A stretch of 64,000 bases of DNA from Rhabdaerophilum calidifontis (GCF_008641065.1 NZ_VTRS01000001.1:62001-126000), one strand, 5' to 3'; positions 8,752 to 18,161 are shown, numbered from the stretch's first letter. Translations and numbers: made by a program. The notes: generated by a model from the sequence alone, not told the origin.

Positions 8752-9216
8752 TCAGGCCGCGCGCGATGTCACGGGGCTCGTCAGGATCGCGTAAAGCGCA
8801 GCGGGGTCATCGGTCTGCCGCAGCTTCTCGGCAATGGTCGGGGCGCGGAAGAGCCGCGCGATCCGGGCCAGCGCCTGAAGATGGTCGGCGCCGGCCTCCT
8901 CGGGCGCGAGCAGCACGAAGACAAGATCGACCGGCTCGCCGTCGAGCGCCTCGAAATCGACCGGCCGCGCAAGGCGCGCGAACAGGCCGACCAGCCTGTC
9001 CAGCCCCGCGACCCGGCCGTGCGGGATCGCGATCCCCTGGCCGATTCCGGTCGTGCCGAGCCGCTCGCGCTGGAGGAGGGTCTCGAAGATCGCGCGCTCC
9101 GCGATGCCGCAGACCGGCTCCAGGCGCGCCGCGAGCTCCTGGAGCACCTGCTTCTTGCCATTGCCCTTGATGCCGGCGAAAACCGATCCGGGCGCGAGGA
9201 AAGACGTGAGCGTCAT
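8752..9216 (-). CDS. ptsN: Nitrogen-type PTS IIA regulatory protein
   Basis: EIIA-Ntr is the terminal phosphoacceptor of the regulatory PTS (PtsP-NPr-PtsN), which adjusts nitrogen, potassium and storage-polymer metabolism without transporting sugar. The 154-residue protein is a single PTS_EIIA type-2 domain with the phosphorylated histidine H66 in AIPHGRV. ATG 9216 gives the normal length; the longest frame adds 13 residues. It lies directly downstream of rpoN and hpf in the same orientation, the classic proteobacterial rpoN cluster. The C-terminus ends 8 bases from the convergent YqhA-like gene. Confidence 0.93.
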   Translation of the reverse strand: MTLTSFLAPGSVFAGIKGNGKKQVLQELAARLEPVCGIAERAIFETLLQRERLGTTGIGQGIAIPHGRVAGLDRLVGLFARLARPVDFEALDGEPVDLVFVLLAPEEAGADHLQALARIARLFRAPTIAEKLRQTDDPAALYAILTSPVTSRAA

Positions 9217-9267
9217 GGCGTCCTCTAAGCAGAAACCGTGCCGGAATACCAGCACCGGCGCGCGCGA

Positions 9268-9828
9268 TCAGCCGATATCCACCCAGCCGTAATGCCCGTC
9301 GCCCCGGCGATAGAGCACGTTGATGCGCTGGGTGCCGGCATTGCGGAACACCAGGACCGGGGCGTCGCTCTTCTCGAAGGCGGCAACCGCAGTGGTGGTC
9401 GAATGCGTCGGCGCCGAATCGACCGGCTCGGCGACGATGGCCGCGCCGGCACCGGTCACCTCGATCACGTCATCCTCGAGATGATCCTCCATCTCCGAGA
9501 TGGCGGGCAAGGCCGTGCCGTTCACCCGGTCGGCGCCGTGGCGGTCGCGCTTGCGCTTGAAGCGCCGCAACTGCTTGGCGATCCGCTCGATGGCGATCCC
9601 GAGGCTCTGATAGGCGTCCGGCGCCTCCCCGGTCACGTGCATCACGGGGCCATGGTCGAAATGCACCGCGCATTCGGTCTTGAACCCGAACCCGTCGCGC
9701 GCCACCGTGACATGCCCGGAATAGCCCGCGTCCACATATTTCCGGATGGCTTCGTTGAGACGGGTCTCGGCCTGACCACGCAGGACATCGCCCAGATCCA
9801 TGTTCTTGCCGGAAACTCGGATGGCCAT
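9268..9828 (-). CDS. hpf: Ribosome hibernation promoting factor, long form
   Basis: Binds 30S subunits in stationary phase and promotes 100S ribosome dimers. At 186 residues it is the long-form type: an N-terminal S30AE/YfiA domain (about 1-105, starting MAIRVSGKNMDLGD) with a basic stretch at QLRRFKRKRDRHG, a variable acidic linker, and the C-terminal dimerisation domain (about 130-186) with VLVFRNAGTQRINVLYRR. Position between rpoN and ptsN is conserved. A possible promoter lies about 140 bases upstream. The 51-base gap to ptsN suggests co-transcription. Confidence 0.93.
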   Translation of the reverse strand: MAIRVSGKNMDLGDVLRGQAETRLNEAIRKYVDAGYSGHVTVARDGFGFKTECAVHFDHGPVMHVTGEAPDAYQSLGIAIERIAKQLRRFKRKRDRHGADRVNGTALPAISEMEDHLEDDVIEVTGAGAAIVAEPVDSAPTHSTTTAVAAFEKSDAPVLVFRNAGTQRINVLYRRGDGHYGWVDIG

Positions 9829-9966
9829 AACGTTACACCTTTGCCTGGAACCGGCGGCGCTGGGCCGCGCGGGAAAGAGAGTGTGCCGGACGGGCCGGCG
9901 GCGGTGATCGCTGGCGGGAATGCGCTGTGCCGGTGGTTCTCCTTTCCAGATTCGCCCGATGGATCG

Positions 9967-9995
9967 AGGCTACGACCGGCCTCGGGCGCGGTCAA
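9967..9995 (-). promoter_or_regulatory. Candidate sigma-70 type promoter for hpf
   Basis: On the minus strand TTGACC (9995-9990) and TAGCCT (9972-9967) are separated by 17 bases, about 140 bases before the hpf start, inside the 208-base rpoN-hpf gap. The -35 box is good and the -10 box weak. Confidence 0.35.
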
Positions 9996-10036
9996 CGACG
10001 AGCCTCGCTGCCCTGCAACAGGTGTCCGGAGCGGGC

Positions 10037-11587
10037 TCAGCTGGCCTGGGCGCGCGGCAGCGCCGCGAGCTTCTCGCGACGGCGGATCGCGGATGAGGCG
10101 ATCCCCAGCCCCTCGCGGTATTTCGCCACCGTGCGGCGGGCGATCTCGATGCCCATCGCGCGCAGCCTTTCGACGATCGCGTCGTCGGAGAGAACCGCGC
10201 CTGGCTCCTCGGCCTCGATGAGCTGGCGGATGCGGAAGCGCACCGCCTCGGAGGAGACGGAGGCCCCGCCATCGGCGGATGCGATGGCGGTGGTGAAGAA
10301 ATACTTCATCTCGAACACGCCGCGCGGTGTCGCCATGAACTTGTTGGCAGTGACGCGGCTGATGGTCGATTCGTGCAGCGAGACCTGGTCGGCGACGGTC
10401 TTGAGGTTGAGCGGGCGCAGATGCGCGACGCCATGCGCGAAGAATCCGTCCTGCTGCCGCACGATCTCGGTCGCGACCTTGAGAATGGTCCGCGCCCGCT
10501 GTTCGAGGCTGCGCACGATCCAGTTGGCGTTGGTCCAGGCCTCGTCGATGAAGGCGCGAACCTCCTTGTCCTGCCCGCCCTCACGGCCCTTGCCGGCGAT
10601 CCGCGCGTAGAAAGTCTTGTTCGCCACCACGCGCGGCAGGGCCTCCGCGTTGAGTTCGACCTGCCAGCCGCCATCCGCCGCCGGGCGCACGAAAACATCC
10701 GGCGTCACCGGCTCGATCGGCTCCGTGCCGAAGACAAGGCCCGGCTTCGGATCGAGCCGGCGGATCTCGGCGATCATGTCCGCCAGATCCTCCTCGTCCA
10801 CCCCGCAGACCTTGCGCAATGCCGCGAAATCACGCCGCGCAAGCAGATCGAGATGGCCGACCAGCGCCGCCATGGCCGGGTCGAGCCGGTCGCGCTCGCG
10901 CAGCTGGAGACGCAGGCACTCGGCGAGATCGCGGGCGCCGATCCCGGTCGGCTCGAAGCCGTGGACGATCGAAAGCGCCAATTCGCAGCGCGCCAGCGGA
11001 ACCCCGAGTCGCTCGGCCAGCCCGTCGAGCGGCTCCGTCAGATATCCGGTCTGGTCGATGCGGTCGATGATCTGGCCGGCAATCATGCGGGTGAGGTCGT
11101 CGGTATCGGTACAGCCGAGCTGGTTCTCGAGATGGGCGTGCAGGGTCGTGCCGGCCGAGACATAGGCCTCGATATTGGGATTGTCGTCGTCGAGCGACAT
11201 CCCCCGCCCCGAGCCGCCGGCCAGGTTCCAGAACGGCGAATCGGCCGAGGGCACGGTCTGGTCCGGCACCGCCTCGTCGGGAAAGGCGTTCTCGAAATCG
11301 GTGCCGGTCTCGCGTTCGAGCGTGCCGCGGTCGGCCGGCAGCTCCTCGCGCGCCCAATCGCCGGGCTCCGCGGTTGCGGGGATATCCGGACCCGCCTCGG
11401 CCGGCGCGATCGGCGCATCGTCGGCGCGGTTGTCGCGCTCCAGCAGCGGGTTCCGCTCCAGTTCGGCCTCGACATAGGATTGCAGTTCGACGGTCGACAA
11501 TTGCAGCAGCTTGATCGCCTGCAGAAGCTGCGGCGTCATCACCAGAGCCTGGCTCTGGCGCATCATCAGCTTCGGCCCGATCGACAT
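10037..11587 (-). CDS. rpoN: RNA polymerase sigma-54 factor
   Basis: Directs transcription of nitrogen-related and other activator-dependent promoters. The 516-residue protein has the glutamine/leucine-rich region I at the N-terminus (LMMRQSQALVMTPQLLQAIKLLQ is split here only by length), an acidic region II (about 55-130), the core-binding region and the C-terminal DNA-binding part ending with the RpoN box ARRTVAKYREGLGI. A complete set of domains indicates a functional factor. It is followed by hpf and ptsN and preceded by lptB, the usual rhizobial order. The 179-base gap upstream holds a hairpin and a tandem repeat. Confidence 0.95.
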   Translation of the reverse strand: MSIGPKLMMRQSQALVMTPQLLQAIKLLQLSTVELQSYVEAELERNPLLERDNRADDAPIAPAEAGPDIPATAEPGDWAREELPADRGTLERETGTDFENAFPDEAVPDQTVPSADSPFWNLAGGSGRGMSLDDDNPNIEAYVSAGTTLHAHLENQLGCTDTDDLTRMIAGQIIDRIDQTGYLTEPLDGLAERLGVPLARCELALSIVHGFEPTGIGARDLAECLRLQLRERDRLDPAMAALVGHLDLLARRDFAALRKVCGVDEEDLADMIAEIRRLDPKPGLVFGTEPIEPVTPDVFVRPAADGGWQVELNAEALPRVVANKTFYARIAGKGREGGQDKEVRAFIDEAWTNANWIVRSLEQRARTILKVATEIVRQQDGFFAHGVAHLRPLNLKTVADQVSLHESTISRVTANKFMATPRGVFEMKYFFTTAIASADGGASVSSEAVRFRIRQLIEAEEPGAVLSDDAIVERLRAMGIEIARRTVAKYREGLGIASSAIRRREKLAALPRAQAS

Positions 11588-11685
11588 CCGCCCCTGATTT
11601 CCCTTTCGAAATCCGCGCCCCGAGCCACCTTTCGCGAATCAGGCGACGGCGGCGCCCGGTTCGGCACGTTTATTGCAGACCTTTG

Positions 11686-11708
11686 CTTGCGCTTTCGTGA
11701 AGCGCAAG
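11686..11708. repeat. Perfect 9-bp stem hairpin upstream of rpoN
   Basis: CTTGCGCTT (11686-11694) and AAGCGCAAG (11700-11708) flank the 5-base loop TCGTG. It lies about 100 bases upstream of the rpoN start. No T-tract follows on either strand, so a simple rho-independent terminator for lptB is unlikely. Confidence 0.45.
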
Positions 11709-11736
11709 CCGAAACTTGCCTGCGCCGAAACTTGCC
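11708..11736. repeat. Tandem 13-bp direct repeat between lptB and rpoN
   Basis: GCCGAAACTTGCC occurs at 11708-11720 and again at 11724-11736 (16-base period), abutting the hairpin at 11686-11708. Tandem words upstream of rpoN could be binding sites; function unknown. Confidence 0.45.
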
Positions 11737-11766
11737 GCAGCGGGCAGGGCGGCCCGGTGCAGTCAT

Positions 11767-12561
11767 TCAGAGCCGGAAATCCTCGCCGAGATAAAGCCGG
11801 CGCACCTCCGGCGAGGCGATGATCTCCTCGGGCGAGCCTTCCATCAGCACCTGGCCGGAATGGATGATATAGGCGCGGTCGATCAGGCTCAGCGTCTCGC
11901 GGACATTGTGGTCCGTGATCAGCACCCCGATGCCACGCGCCTTGAGATGCAGCACCAGATCCTGAATGTCGCCGACCGCGATCGGATCGATGCCGGCAAA
12001 GGGCTCATCGAGCAGCATGAAGCTCGGCCGGCCGGCCAGCGCGCGGGCGATCTCGCAGCGCCGCCGCTCGCCACCCGAGAGCGCGATGGCGGGGGCGTGG
12101 CGGAGGCGGGCGATCGAGAATTCGTCGAGCAGGGAATCAAGCTCCGCCTCGCGCCGGCGCCGGTCCGGCTCGACGACCTCCAGAACCGCACGGATATTCT
12201 GCTCCACCGTCAGCCCGCGAAAGATCGACGCCTCCTGCGGCAGATAGCCGATCCCCAGCCGCGCGCGGCGATACATCGGCAGGCCGGTGATGTCGAACCC
12301 GTCGAGCGCGATGCGGCCCTGATCGGCGGGAACGAGGCCGGTGATCATGTAGAACACCGTCGTCTTGCCGGCGCCGTTCGGCCCGAGCAGGCCCACCGCC
12401 TCGCCGCGCCGGACATTGAGGCTCACATCGGCGACCACCTTGCGCCGGCCATAGGTCTTCCCGAGCGATTCCGCGGCGAGCACATCCTCGGCGGGCGGTT
12501 TGGCGGCGCGCGGCACCGGTGCGGATGCCGGAGCAGCCGGCCCCGGCGCCCGGCCCGTCAT
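11767..12561 (-). CDS. lptB: LPS export ABC transporter ATP-binding protein
   Basis: Cytoplasmic ATPase that powers LptB2FG extraction of lipopolysaccharide from the inner membrane. The 264-residue protein has a Walker [10 protein letters not shown], signature ALSGGERRR and Walker [14 protein letters not shown], the last being typical of LptB. An AAGGAG ribosome-binding site lies 3 bases before ATG 12561; the longer frame up to 12846 overlaps lptA and is rejected. The first about 25 residues are a Pro/Ala-rich extension compared with E. coli LptB. It follows lptC and lptA; lptF and lptG are not in the window. Confidence 0.93.
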   Translation of the reverse strand: MTGRAPGPAAPASAPVPRAAKPPAEDVLAAESLGKTYGRRKVVADVSLNVRRGEAVGLLGPNGAGKTTVFYMITGLVPADQGRIALDGFDITGLPMYRRARLGIGYLPQEASIFRGLTVEQNIRAVLEVVEPDRRRREAELDSLLDEFSIARLRHAPAIALSGGERRRCEIARALAGRPSFMLLDEPFAGIDPIAVGDIQDLVLHLKARGIGVLITDHNVRETLSLIDRAYIIHSGQVLMEGSPEEIIASPEVRRLYLGEDFRL

Positions 12562-12697
12562 CCGCTCCTTCCACCTGCCCAGCACGCCCAACTCCCATGA
12601 TTCCGGCCATGCGCAGGATTTCCCGCGCCGGATCGCCGCTTTATCCCAGTTTTTCGGAAAGGTCACTTGCCCGCGCGGCGGGGTTCCGCGCGCAGGA

Positions 12698-13372
12698 TCA
12701 CTTGCGCTGCGGGCATTCGCCGGGGGTCTTCTTCTTGTCGTCGCTGCCCTGCACGAAAATGCCCTGGACGCGGCCCTTGGCGCCGGCATCGACGGTCGCC
12801 CGGCCGGTCTTGACGTCATAGACGACGCGCTCGCCACGCTGGACATTGTCGCAATCGGCGATCACCGCCTGCCCGGTCAGCGTCACCGTGTCCGTTTCCG
12901 CGTCATATACCATGAAATTCGAGGTCGCGGATTGCGTGCCCGAGACGATCGAGACCGGCCCCTGGCATTCGATGCGGCGGATCGAGCTTTGCCCGGCCGC
13001 CGGTGCCGCAGCCGGCGTCGCGGCGGGGGCCGCGCTTCCGGCAGCCTGGCGGCTCTGGACATAGAACACGGTCATCACCGAACAGCGGACGGTCGTCTGG
13101 CCCTGGACCGCGACGACATCGCCGGAGAAGACGCCGCGATTCTCCTTGTCGAACACCTCCAGCTTGTTCGCATCGACCTTGATCGGCTCCTTGGAATTCG
13201 ACCCGAACCCGGCGAAGGGCGTGCCCGACGCCTTGCCCTTGGCTGCCGGCGCCGGCGTCGGCGGCCGGGGCGCAGCAGCGCCCTGCGCCCAGCCGCAGGC
13301 CGGCACGGCAAGAATGCCTGCTGCAAGCAGAACGGCGCGCGCCATCGGCCTGATCATGATCCGAACCCTCAT
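12698..13372 (-). CDS. lptA: Periplasmic LPS transport protein LptA (OstA family)
   Basis: Forms the periplasmic bridge that carries LPS to the outer membrane. The 224-residue precursor begins with a signal peptide (about 1-29, [19 protein letters not shown]). The OstA/LptA beta-jellyroll follows, with [19 protein letters not shown] as its start. A low-complexity Ala/Pro insert (about residues 110-128) interrupts the domain between two strands. The start overlaps the lptC stop by 4 bases (ATGA), showing coupling. The C-terminus is Lys-rich. Assigned from domain plus neighbours lptC and lptB. Confidence 0.88.
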   Translation of the reverse strand: MRVRIMIRPMARAVLLAAGILAVPACGWAQGAAAPRPPTPAPAAKGKASGTPFAGFGSNSKEPIKVDANKLEVFDKENRGVFSGDVVAVQGQTTVRCSVMTVFYVQSRQAAGSAAPAATPAAAPAAGQSSIRRIECQGPVSIVSGTQSATSNFMVYDAETDTVTLTGQAVIADCDNVQRGERVVYDVKTGRATVDAGAKGRVQGIFVQGSDDKKKTPGECPQRK

Positions 13373-14121
13373 TGCGGCGCCGCATCACCGCCAGGCGGCG
13401 CGGCATTGACGAAATTGCTGCGAACGCGCCCCTCGAACACCAGCCGCCGGCCATTGTCGAGCACCTGGAGACGATCAGAATTGACCTGGCCCTGCGTCAT
13501 CCGCACTTCCACCGGATTGTCGGTGAGGATGGTGCCGGATTTGAAGTCGATCCGCGCATCGGCGAGCCGGGCATCGACGCCGGTCTCGGTCTTGACGCCG
13601 ACACCGCCCTCGACCGCAAGGCGCTCGTCCTTGCTGTCGTAGAGGCCGCGCAGGCCCGTCAGATCGGCCCAGCCATCATTCCCCGTCTGCATGCGCGCCG
13701 TCAGCCGGTTGAGATCGACGACATTCGGCGTCTTCAGATCCTGCACCGCCGTCGCCGCGACAAGCTCATAGGAACGGCCATCGCGCTTGAACCCCGAGAG
13801 CTTCGGCTTGTCCATCACGATCTTGCTGCCCTGGATCGAGACATCGGCGATCTCGGCGTCGAGGCCGCCCAGGAACCCGACGAAGCTCTTGCCGAGCAAT
13901 GCGACCAGAACCAGCGCCGTTCCGAGCGGGATCGCCCGCTTGAGGAAGCGGACGCGCCGCGAATGCCGGGCGGCGGCGATGAAGGCCGGGTTGCCGCGCA
14001 GATGCGGCGGCAGCGTCGCTTCGATCGCATGCCGCGCGCCGGGGCGCGCCGGGGCGCGCGGATGCGGGGCCTGCATTGCCCGCTCCGGCCCTGCCCCGAT
14101 CTCGAGATCGCTCCGCGCCAT
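13369..14121 (-). CDS. lptC: LPS export system protein LptC
   Basis: Bitopic inner-membrane protein that passes LPS from LptB2FG to LptA. The 250-residue product has one transmembrane segment (about residues 62-85, AIPLGTALVLVALLG) after a cytoplasmic stretch longer than in E. coli, then a periplasmic LptC/YrbK beta-jellyroll. ATG 14121 has a good GGAAGGA ribosome-binding site; the frame extends 10 codons further upstream. It overlaps lptA by 4 bases. The sequence is diverged, so the call rests on the domain pattern and the lptC-lptA-lptB order. Confidence 0.87.
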   Translation of the reverse strand: MARSDLEIGAGPERAMQAPHPRAPARPGARHAIEATLPPHLRGNPAFIAAARHSRRVRFLKRAIPLGTALVLVALLGKSFVGFLGGLDAEIADVSIQGSKIVMDKPKLSGFKRDGRSYELVAATAVQDLKTPNVVDLNRLTARMQTGNDGWADLTGLRGLYDSKDERLAVEGGVGVKTETGVDARLADARIDFKSGTILTDNPVEVRMTQGQVNSDRLQVLDNGRRLVFEGRVRSNFVNAAPPGGDAAPQ

Positions 14122-14217
14122 GCTTCCTTCCGCCGAATGACGCCCATCCAAGCGCCCGCCAGGATGGCGAAGTTATGGCGCAGGCCGGGCCGTCGCGCCA
14201 GAGCGGCGCCCATTGCC

Positions 14218-14832
14218 TCAGCTATGGGCGAAGATATCGACCTCCGGCCAGCCCCCGAGATCGAGCATGGCGCGCGCCGGGAGGAATTCGAAACAGGCCC
14301 GCGCGAGCTCCGTCCGCCCTTCGCGCGCGAGCAATGTGTCGAACCGTTCCTTGAGCGCATGGAGATGGAGCACGTCCGAAGCGGCGTAGGCAAGCTGGGC
14401 CTCGCTCAGCGTTTCGGCGCCCCAATCCGAGGATTGCTGCTGCTTGGAGAGATCGACCCCGAGCAGTTCGCGGGTGATGTCCTTCAGCCCGTGGCGATCG
14501 GTATAGGTGCGGGTCAGCCGCGAGGCGATCTTGGTGCAATAGACCGGCGCCGGCATGACGCCGAAGGCGTGCCGCAGCACCGCGAGATCGAAGCGCGCGA
14601 AATGGAACAGCTTGAGGATCGCGGGGTCGGCGAGCATCGCGGCGAGATTCGGCGCCGCACGCTGGCCCGGCGCGATCTGGATCACGTCTGCCGTCCCGTC
14701 GCCGGTCGAGAGCTGCACGACGCAGAGCCGGTCGCGATGCGGCACGAGGCCGAGCGTTTCGGTGTCGATGGCGACGATGGCGCCGGCGGGGATCCGGTTC
14801 GGCAGATCGCCGCGATGGAGGCGGATGGTCAT
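14218..14832 (-). CDS. rnd: Ribonuclease D-type 3'-5' exonuclease
   Basis: A 204-residue DEDDy exonuclease with only the catalytic domain, as is usual in alphaproteobacteria; E. coli RNase D has additional HRDC domains. Exo I is AIDTETLGL near the N-terminus, Exo II FHFARFDLAVL, and Exo III contains the YAASDVLHL word with the catalytic Tyr and Asp. Probable role is tRNA 3' trimming or other RNA turnover. ATG 14832 gives the family N-terminus MTIRLHRGDLP. It lies 96 bases upstream of lptC in the same direction, an arrangement common in the order. Confidence 0.9.
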   Translation of the reverse strand: MTIRLHRGDLPNRIPAGAIVAIDTETLGLVPHRDRLCVVQLSTGDGTADVIQIAPGQRAAPNLAAMLADPAILKLFHFARFDLAVLRHAFGVMPAPVYCTKIASRLTRTYTDRHGLKDITRELLGVDLSKQQQSSDWGAETLSEAQLAYAASDVLHLHALKERFDTLLAREGRTELARACFEFLPARAMLDLGGWPEVDIFAHS

Positions 14833-14942
14833 GGATTCAGGTCCGGTTGGGCTCAAAGTCCGCGACGATGCGGATTGGCGTCGTCCTTAGTGGAATTCGC
14901 GGCGGAAGCCAATTTGTCCCGGCGCATCCGGCGGTTCGCGTC

Positions 14943-16286
14943 TCACGGGGCGGCGCCGACCATTGCCTCCGCCTCGGCGAGGACGCGCGCGATCAGCAGG
15001 TCGGCCGGTTCGAGCCCGACGCGCCCGTCGCGCAAGGCCTCCCAGTCGATCGACGCATCACCCGCCGCCGCAAGCGCGTCGAGAAGATGCGGCGCCGCGC
15101 CGGAGACAACCGCCGCCACCGCCTCCCGGACCCGCGCCGCCGCATCCGCGCGCGGCATGGCCGCCGCGAGCGCGAAGCTCGCCGCCTCGGCGAGGACAAG
15201 CCCGCGCGTCGCGTCGAGATTGGCGCGCATCCGCGCCGTGTCGACGCGCAAATCGCCGAAGGCTTCCCCGGCCTGGCGCAGCGCCGCGCCGGTCGCCTGG
15301 ATCAGGGGCGGAAGGGCGAGCCATTCCAGCGTCCAGGCGGCGCCGTCGCGCTCGGTCGGGTGGATCGCCGCCTGATGCAGCGCGCCGACCTGATGCGCCG
15401 CGAACCGCGCCAACGCCACCAGAACCTCCGCGACGACCGGATTCTGCTTCTGCGGCAGGGTGGAGGAACCGCCGGCCCCATCAAAAGTGATCTCGGCGAC
15501 CTCGCTCTGTGCAAGCTGCATGAGATCGGCGCCGATCATGCCGAGGCTCGCGGTGATCATCGCGAGCAGCCCGCCGAATTCCTCGATCCGGTCGCGCGCC
15601 TTGTGCCAGGGCACGGCACGGCCGAGGCCGAGTTCATCGGCGAGTGCATCCATCAGCGCGATGGCCTGCGGACCGAAGGCTGCCAGCGTGCCGGCCGCGC
15701 CGCCGAGCTGGACAACGAGCAGCCGCGGCCGGATCTCGCCGAGCCGCGCGCGATGACGCAGCAGCGGCTGGAGCCAATTGGCGACGCGCAGGCCGAACAA
15801 TGTCGGCGCCGCGGCCTGCGTGCGGGTGCGGGCGAGGCAGAGCGTGGCGCGATGCGTATCGGCCAGCCCGGCGAGCCGGCGGATCAACGCATCGAGCCGC
15901 GCCTCGACGGCGTCGAGCACCAGCGACAGGCGCAGCACCAGGGCGAGATCGGAAATATCCTGCGAGGTGGCGCCCCAATGCAGCCAGGGGCGGAGTTCGG
16001 GCGGAAGCTGCCCGCGCAGGGCAGCGACGAGCTGCGGCACCGCCACCCCGTCCCGCGTCAGGCCGGCCCGCAGCGCGGCAGGATCGATCACGACCGTCTC
16101 CAGCGCGGCGGCGAGCGCCTCGCCAGCCGCACCGGGAATGATGCCGAGCCGCGCTTGGGCACGGGCCAGGGCCTTCTCGGCGCGGATCATCGCGGCAATC
16201 TCGGCAGCATCCGAGAGGAGGGCCGCGAATTCCGCGTCCCCGAGGAGCCCGCCATAGAGCGAAGTGTCGAGCGCCAACGCCGCCAT
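14943..16286 (-). CDS. pcaB: 3-carboxy-cis,cis-muconate cycloisomerase
   Basis: Second step of the protocatechuate branch of the beta-ketoadipate pathway: converts 3-carboxymuconate to 4-carboxymuconolactone. The 447-residue protein belongs to the fumarase/aspartase superfamily and shows its signature GGSSTLPQKQNP. A HWGATSQDISD word marks the second conserved region. ATG 16286 is preferred to a start 10 codons upstream. It is the last gene of pcaC-pcaH-pcaG-pcaB, 43 bases after pcaG, which supports the assignment over argininosuccinate lyase or adenylosuccinate lyase. Confidence 0.93.
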   Translation of the reverse strand: MAALALDTSLYGGLLGDAEFAALLSDAAEIAAMIRAEKALARAQARLGIIPGAAGEALAAALETVVIDPAALRAGLTRDGVAVPQLVAALRGQLPPELRPWLHWGATSQDISDLALVLRLSLVLDAVEARLDALIRRLAGLADTHRATLCLARTRTQAAAPTLFGLRVANWLQPLLRHRARLGEIRPRLLVVQLGGAAGTLAAFGPQAIALMDALADELGLGRAVPWHKARDRIEEFGGLLAMITASLGMIGADLMQLAQSEVAEITFDGAGGSSTLPQKQNPVVAEVLVALARFAAHQVGALHQAAIHPTERDGAAWTLEWLALPPLIQATGAALRQAGEAFGDLRVDTARMRANLDATRGLVLAEAASFALAAAMPRADAAARVREAVAAVVSGAAPHLLDALAAAGDASIDWEALRDGRVGLEPADLLIARVLAEAEAMVGAAP

Positions 16287-16329
16287 GCCATTTCCCCGGC
16301 CATGCCTGCCCGACACGGGCCGGCCGGGC

Positions 16330-16896
16330 CTACATGTCGAAGAACACCGTCTCGCGATCGCCCTGAAGGCGGATCACATGGCGATATTGGCCGTCGCCGA
16401 GCCGCTCGGCAATCAGGGTCTTGCGGCGCTCGACCTGCTCGATCCGGTTCAGCGCGGGGTCTTCGGCCTGCGCCGCCGCATCCTCCGGAAAATAGACGCG
16501 CGTGTGCAGATGGATGTTGATGCCGCGCGCGAAGATCGTCAGCGTCAGGTGTGGCGCCTGCATCCGGCCCGCCCGCCAGGGCAGCGTCCCCGGCCGCACG
16601 GTGTGGAAGAAGAACCGGCCATCCTTGAAATCGGCGACCGCGCGCCCCCAGAGTCCGTGCTCGCCGACACGGCCCTGCGCATCGGCCTGCCAGAGCTCGA
16701 TCATCGCATCCTTCACCGGCGCGCCGGATCCATCGAGGACAAGCCCCTCGATCACGATCCGCGGGCCGGGCGCATCGATCGAATCGAGCCGCTCGTTCTG
16801 GCGCATCGCGATACCACAGGCCACCGGCACGGTGCCGATATGGACATAGGGGCCGGCGGTCTGCGACGGCGTTTCCTTGCGGTATTCGACCGGCAT
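16330..16896 (-). CDS. pcaG: Protocatechuate 3,4-dioxygenase alpha subunit
   Basis: Partner of PcaH in the non-haem Fe(III) intradiol dioxygenase that opens protocatechuate. The 188-residue protein starts [21 protein letters not shown], typical of alpha subunits; the catalytic iron ligands are carried by PcaH, and this subunit keeps only the fold. The start codon shares one base with the pcaH stop (TGATG), so the two subunits are translationally coupled, fitting their 1:1 complex. Confidence 0.95.
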   Translation of the reverse strand: MPVEYRKETPSQTAGPYVHIGTVPVACGIAMRQNERLDSIDAPGPRIVIEGLVLDGSGAPVKDAMIELWQADAQGRVGEHGLWGRAVADFKDGRFFFHTVRPGTLPWRAGRMQAPHLTLTIFARGINIHLHTRVYFPEDAAAQAEDPALNRIEQVERRKTLIAERLGDGQYRHVIRLQGDRETVFFDM

Positions 16897-17675
16897 CACA
16901 TGCCCTCCGTCAGGTTCTCGAAGAAGGTCTGCTGGCGGCCGCGCAGCACGATGTCGAGCCGGTAGGCCAGGCAATCGAAGGGCCGCATCTCGCCCATGTC
17001 GAGACGGGCGACAAGGCTGTCGATCGCCCGCTTGTCGGGGATCGTGTTGACGATCGGGCAGAGCGGGATCAACGGATCGCCCTCGAAATAGAGCTGGCTG
17101 ACGAGCCGCTGCGCGAATGCCTCGCCGAAGATCGAGAAATGGATATGCGCCGGCCGCCAATCGGAGCCGTTGTTCGGCCAGGGATAGGCGCCGGGCTTGA
17201 TGGTGCGGAAGAAATACCGCCCCTCGGCATCGGTGATGACCCGGCCGCACCCGCCGAAATTCGGGTCGAGCGGCGCCATGTAGCCATCCTTCACATGGCG
17301 ATAGCGGCCGCCGGCATTGGCCTGCCAGACCTCGATCAGCGTCTCCGGCACCGGCCGGCCGTATTCGTCGGTGACCCGGCCATGCACGATGATCCGCTCG
17401 CCGATCGCCTCGCCCCCCGAGCCGGTCGCGCGGGCGTAGTTGATCGTGAGATCGTTGTCGAACTCGTGCAGCATCGAGCGCGCGAACCGGGGGCCCGTCT
17501 TTTCCGCAGGCCCTTGTTCGAGCGAGATCAGTGCGCAGTTCGGCGAGCGCAGCACGCTGGTCTTGTAGCCCGGCGTGTAGGCCGGCGGGTGCCAGGCGCG
17601 GTCACGCCGGACGAAATCGCCCTGCCACGCTGTTCTGCCCGGCTGATTTTCGCCCGGTTGAATCTTGGCGTTCAT
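16896..17675 (-). CDS. pcaH: Protocatechuate 3,4-dioxygenase beta subunit
   Basis: Carries the Fe(III) active site that cleaves protocatechuate between the two hydroxyls. The 259-residue protein has the intradiol dioxygenase domain with the tyrosine in [10 protein letters not shown], the tyrosine in GAYPW and the paired histidines in PAHIHFS as expected iron ligands. A GGAGG ribosome-binding site precedes ATG 17675; the longer frame to 17852 overlaps pcaC and is not used. The stop overlaps the pcaG start by one base. Confidence 0.95.
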   Translation of the reverse strand: MNAKIQPGENQPGRTAWQGDFVRRDRAWHPPAYTPGYKTSVLRSPNCALISLEQGPAEKTGPRFARSMLHEFDNDLTINYARATGSGGEAIGERIIVHGRVTDEYGRPVPETLIEVWQANAGGRYRHVKDGYMAPLDPNFGGCGRVITDAEGRYFFRTIKPGAYPWPNNGSDWRPAHIHFSIFGEAFAQRLVSQLYFEGDPLIPLCPIVNTIPDKRAIDSLVARLDMGEMRPFDCLAYRLDIVLRGRQQTFFENLTEGM

Positions 17676-17757
17676 GCTCGCATGTCCTCCCGGATGGATT
17701 TTATTGCCTTTTTGCCCGCAGGATGCCGGCGCTTTTGCACATTCACCTTGCGCAGGA

Positions 17758-18144
17758 TCAACTCTCCCGCGCCGCCGCCATCTCGGCATAGGTTGCCTTG
17801 GCGATCCTGAACGCGGCGTTCGCCGCGGGAACGCCGGCATAGACCGCCACATGCATCAGCGCCTCGCGAACATCCTCCATGCTCGCCCCGGTCCTAGCGG
17901 TGGCGCGGACATGCATCGCCACCTCCTCGTGATGACCGAGCGCGGCGAGCAGCGCGATGGTGACGATCGAGCGCTCGCGCTTGGTCAGCCCGTCGCCGGA
18001 CCAGAGCGTGCCCCAGGCGCCCTCGGTGATGAAGCGCTGGAAACCCGCATCGAACGCGGTCTTACCCGCCTCGGCGCGATCGACATGCGCGTCACCGAGC
18101 ACGGAACGGCGCGTGCGCATGCCCTGTTCGAAGCGTTGATCCAT
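17758..18144 (-). CDS. pcaC: 4-carboxymuconolactone decarboxylase
   Basis: Third step of the protocatechuate branch, giving beta-ketoadipate enol-lactone. The 128-residue protein is a single carboxymuconolactone decarboxylase domain with the [11 protein letters not shown] and [13 protein letters not shown] words of true PcaC proteins. It is the first gene of the pca operon; a GGAG lies 6-7 bases before the ATG and a strong promoter is just upstream. The enol-lactone hydrolase pcaD, often adjacent or fused to pcaC, is absent here and must be encoded elsewhere if the pathway is complete. Confidence 0.94.
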   Translation of the reverse strand: MDQRFEQGMRTRRSVLGDAHVDRAEAGKTAFDAGFQRFITEGAWGTLWSGDGLTKRERSIVTIALLAALGHHEEVAMHVRATARTGASMEDVREALMHVAVYAGVPAANAAFRIAKATYAEMAAARES

Positions 18145-18161
18145 GATTCGTCTCCGGTGTG

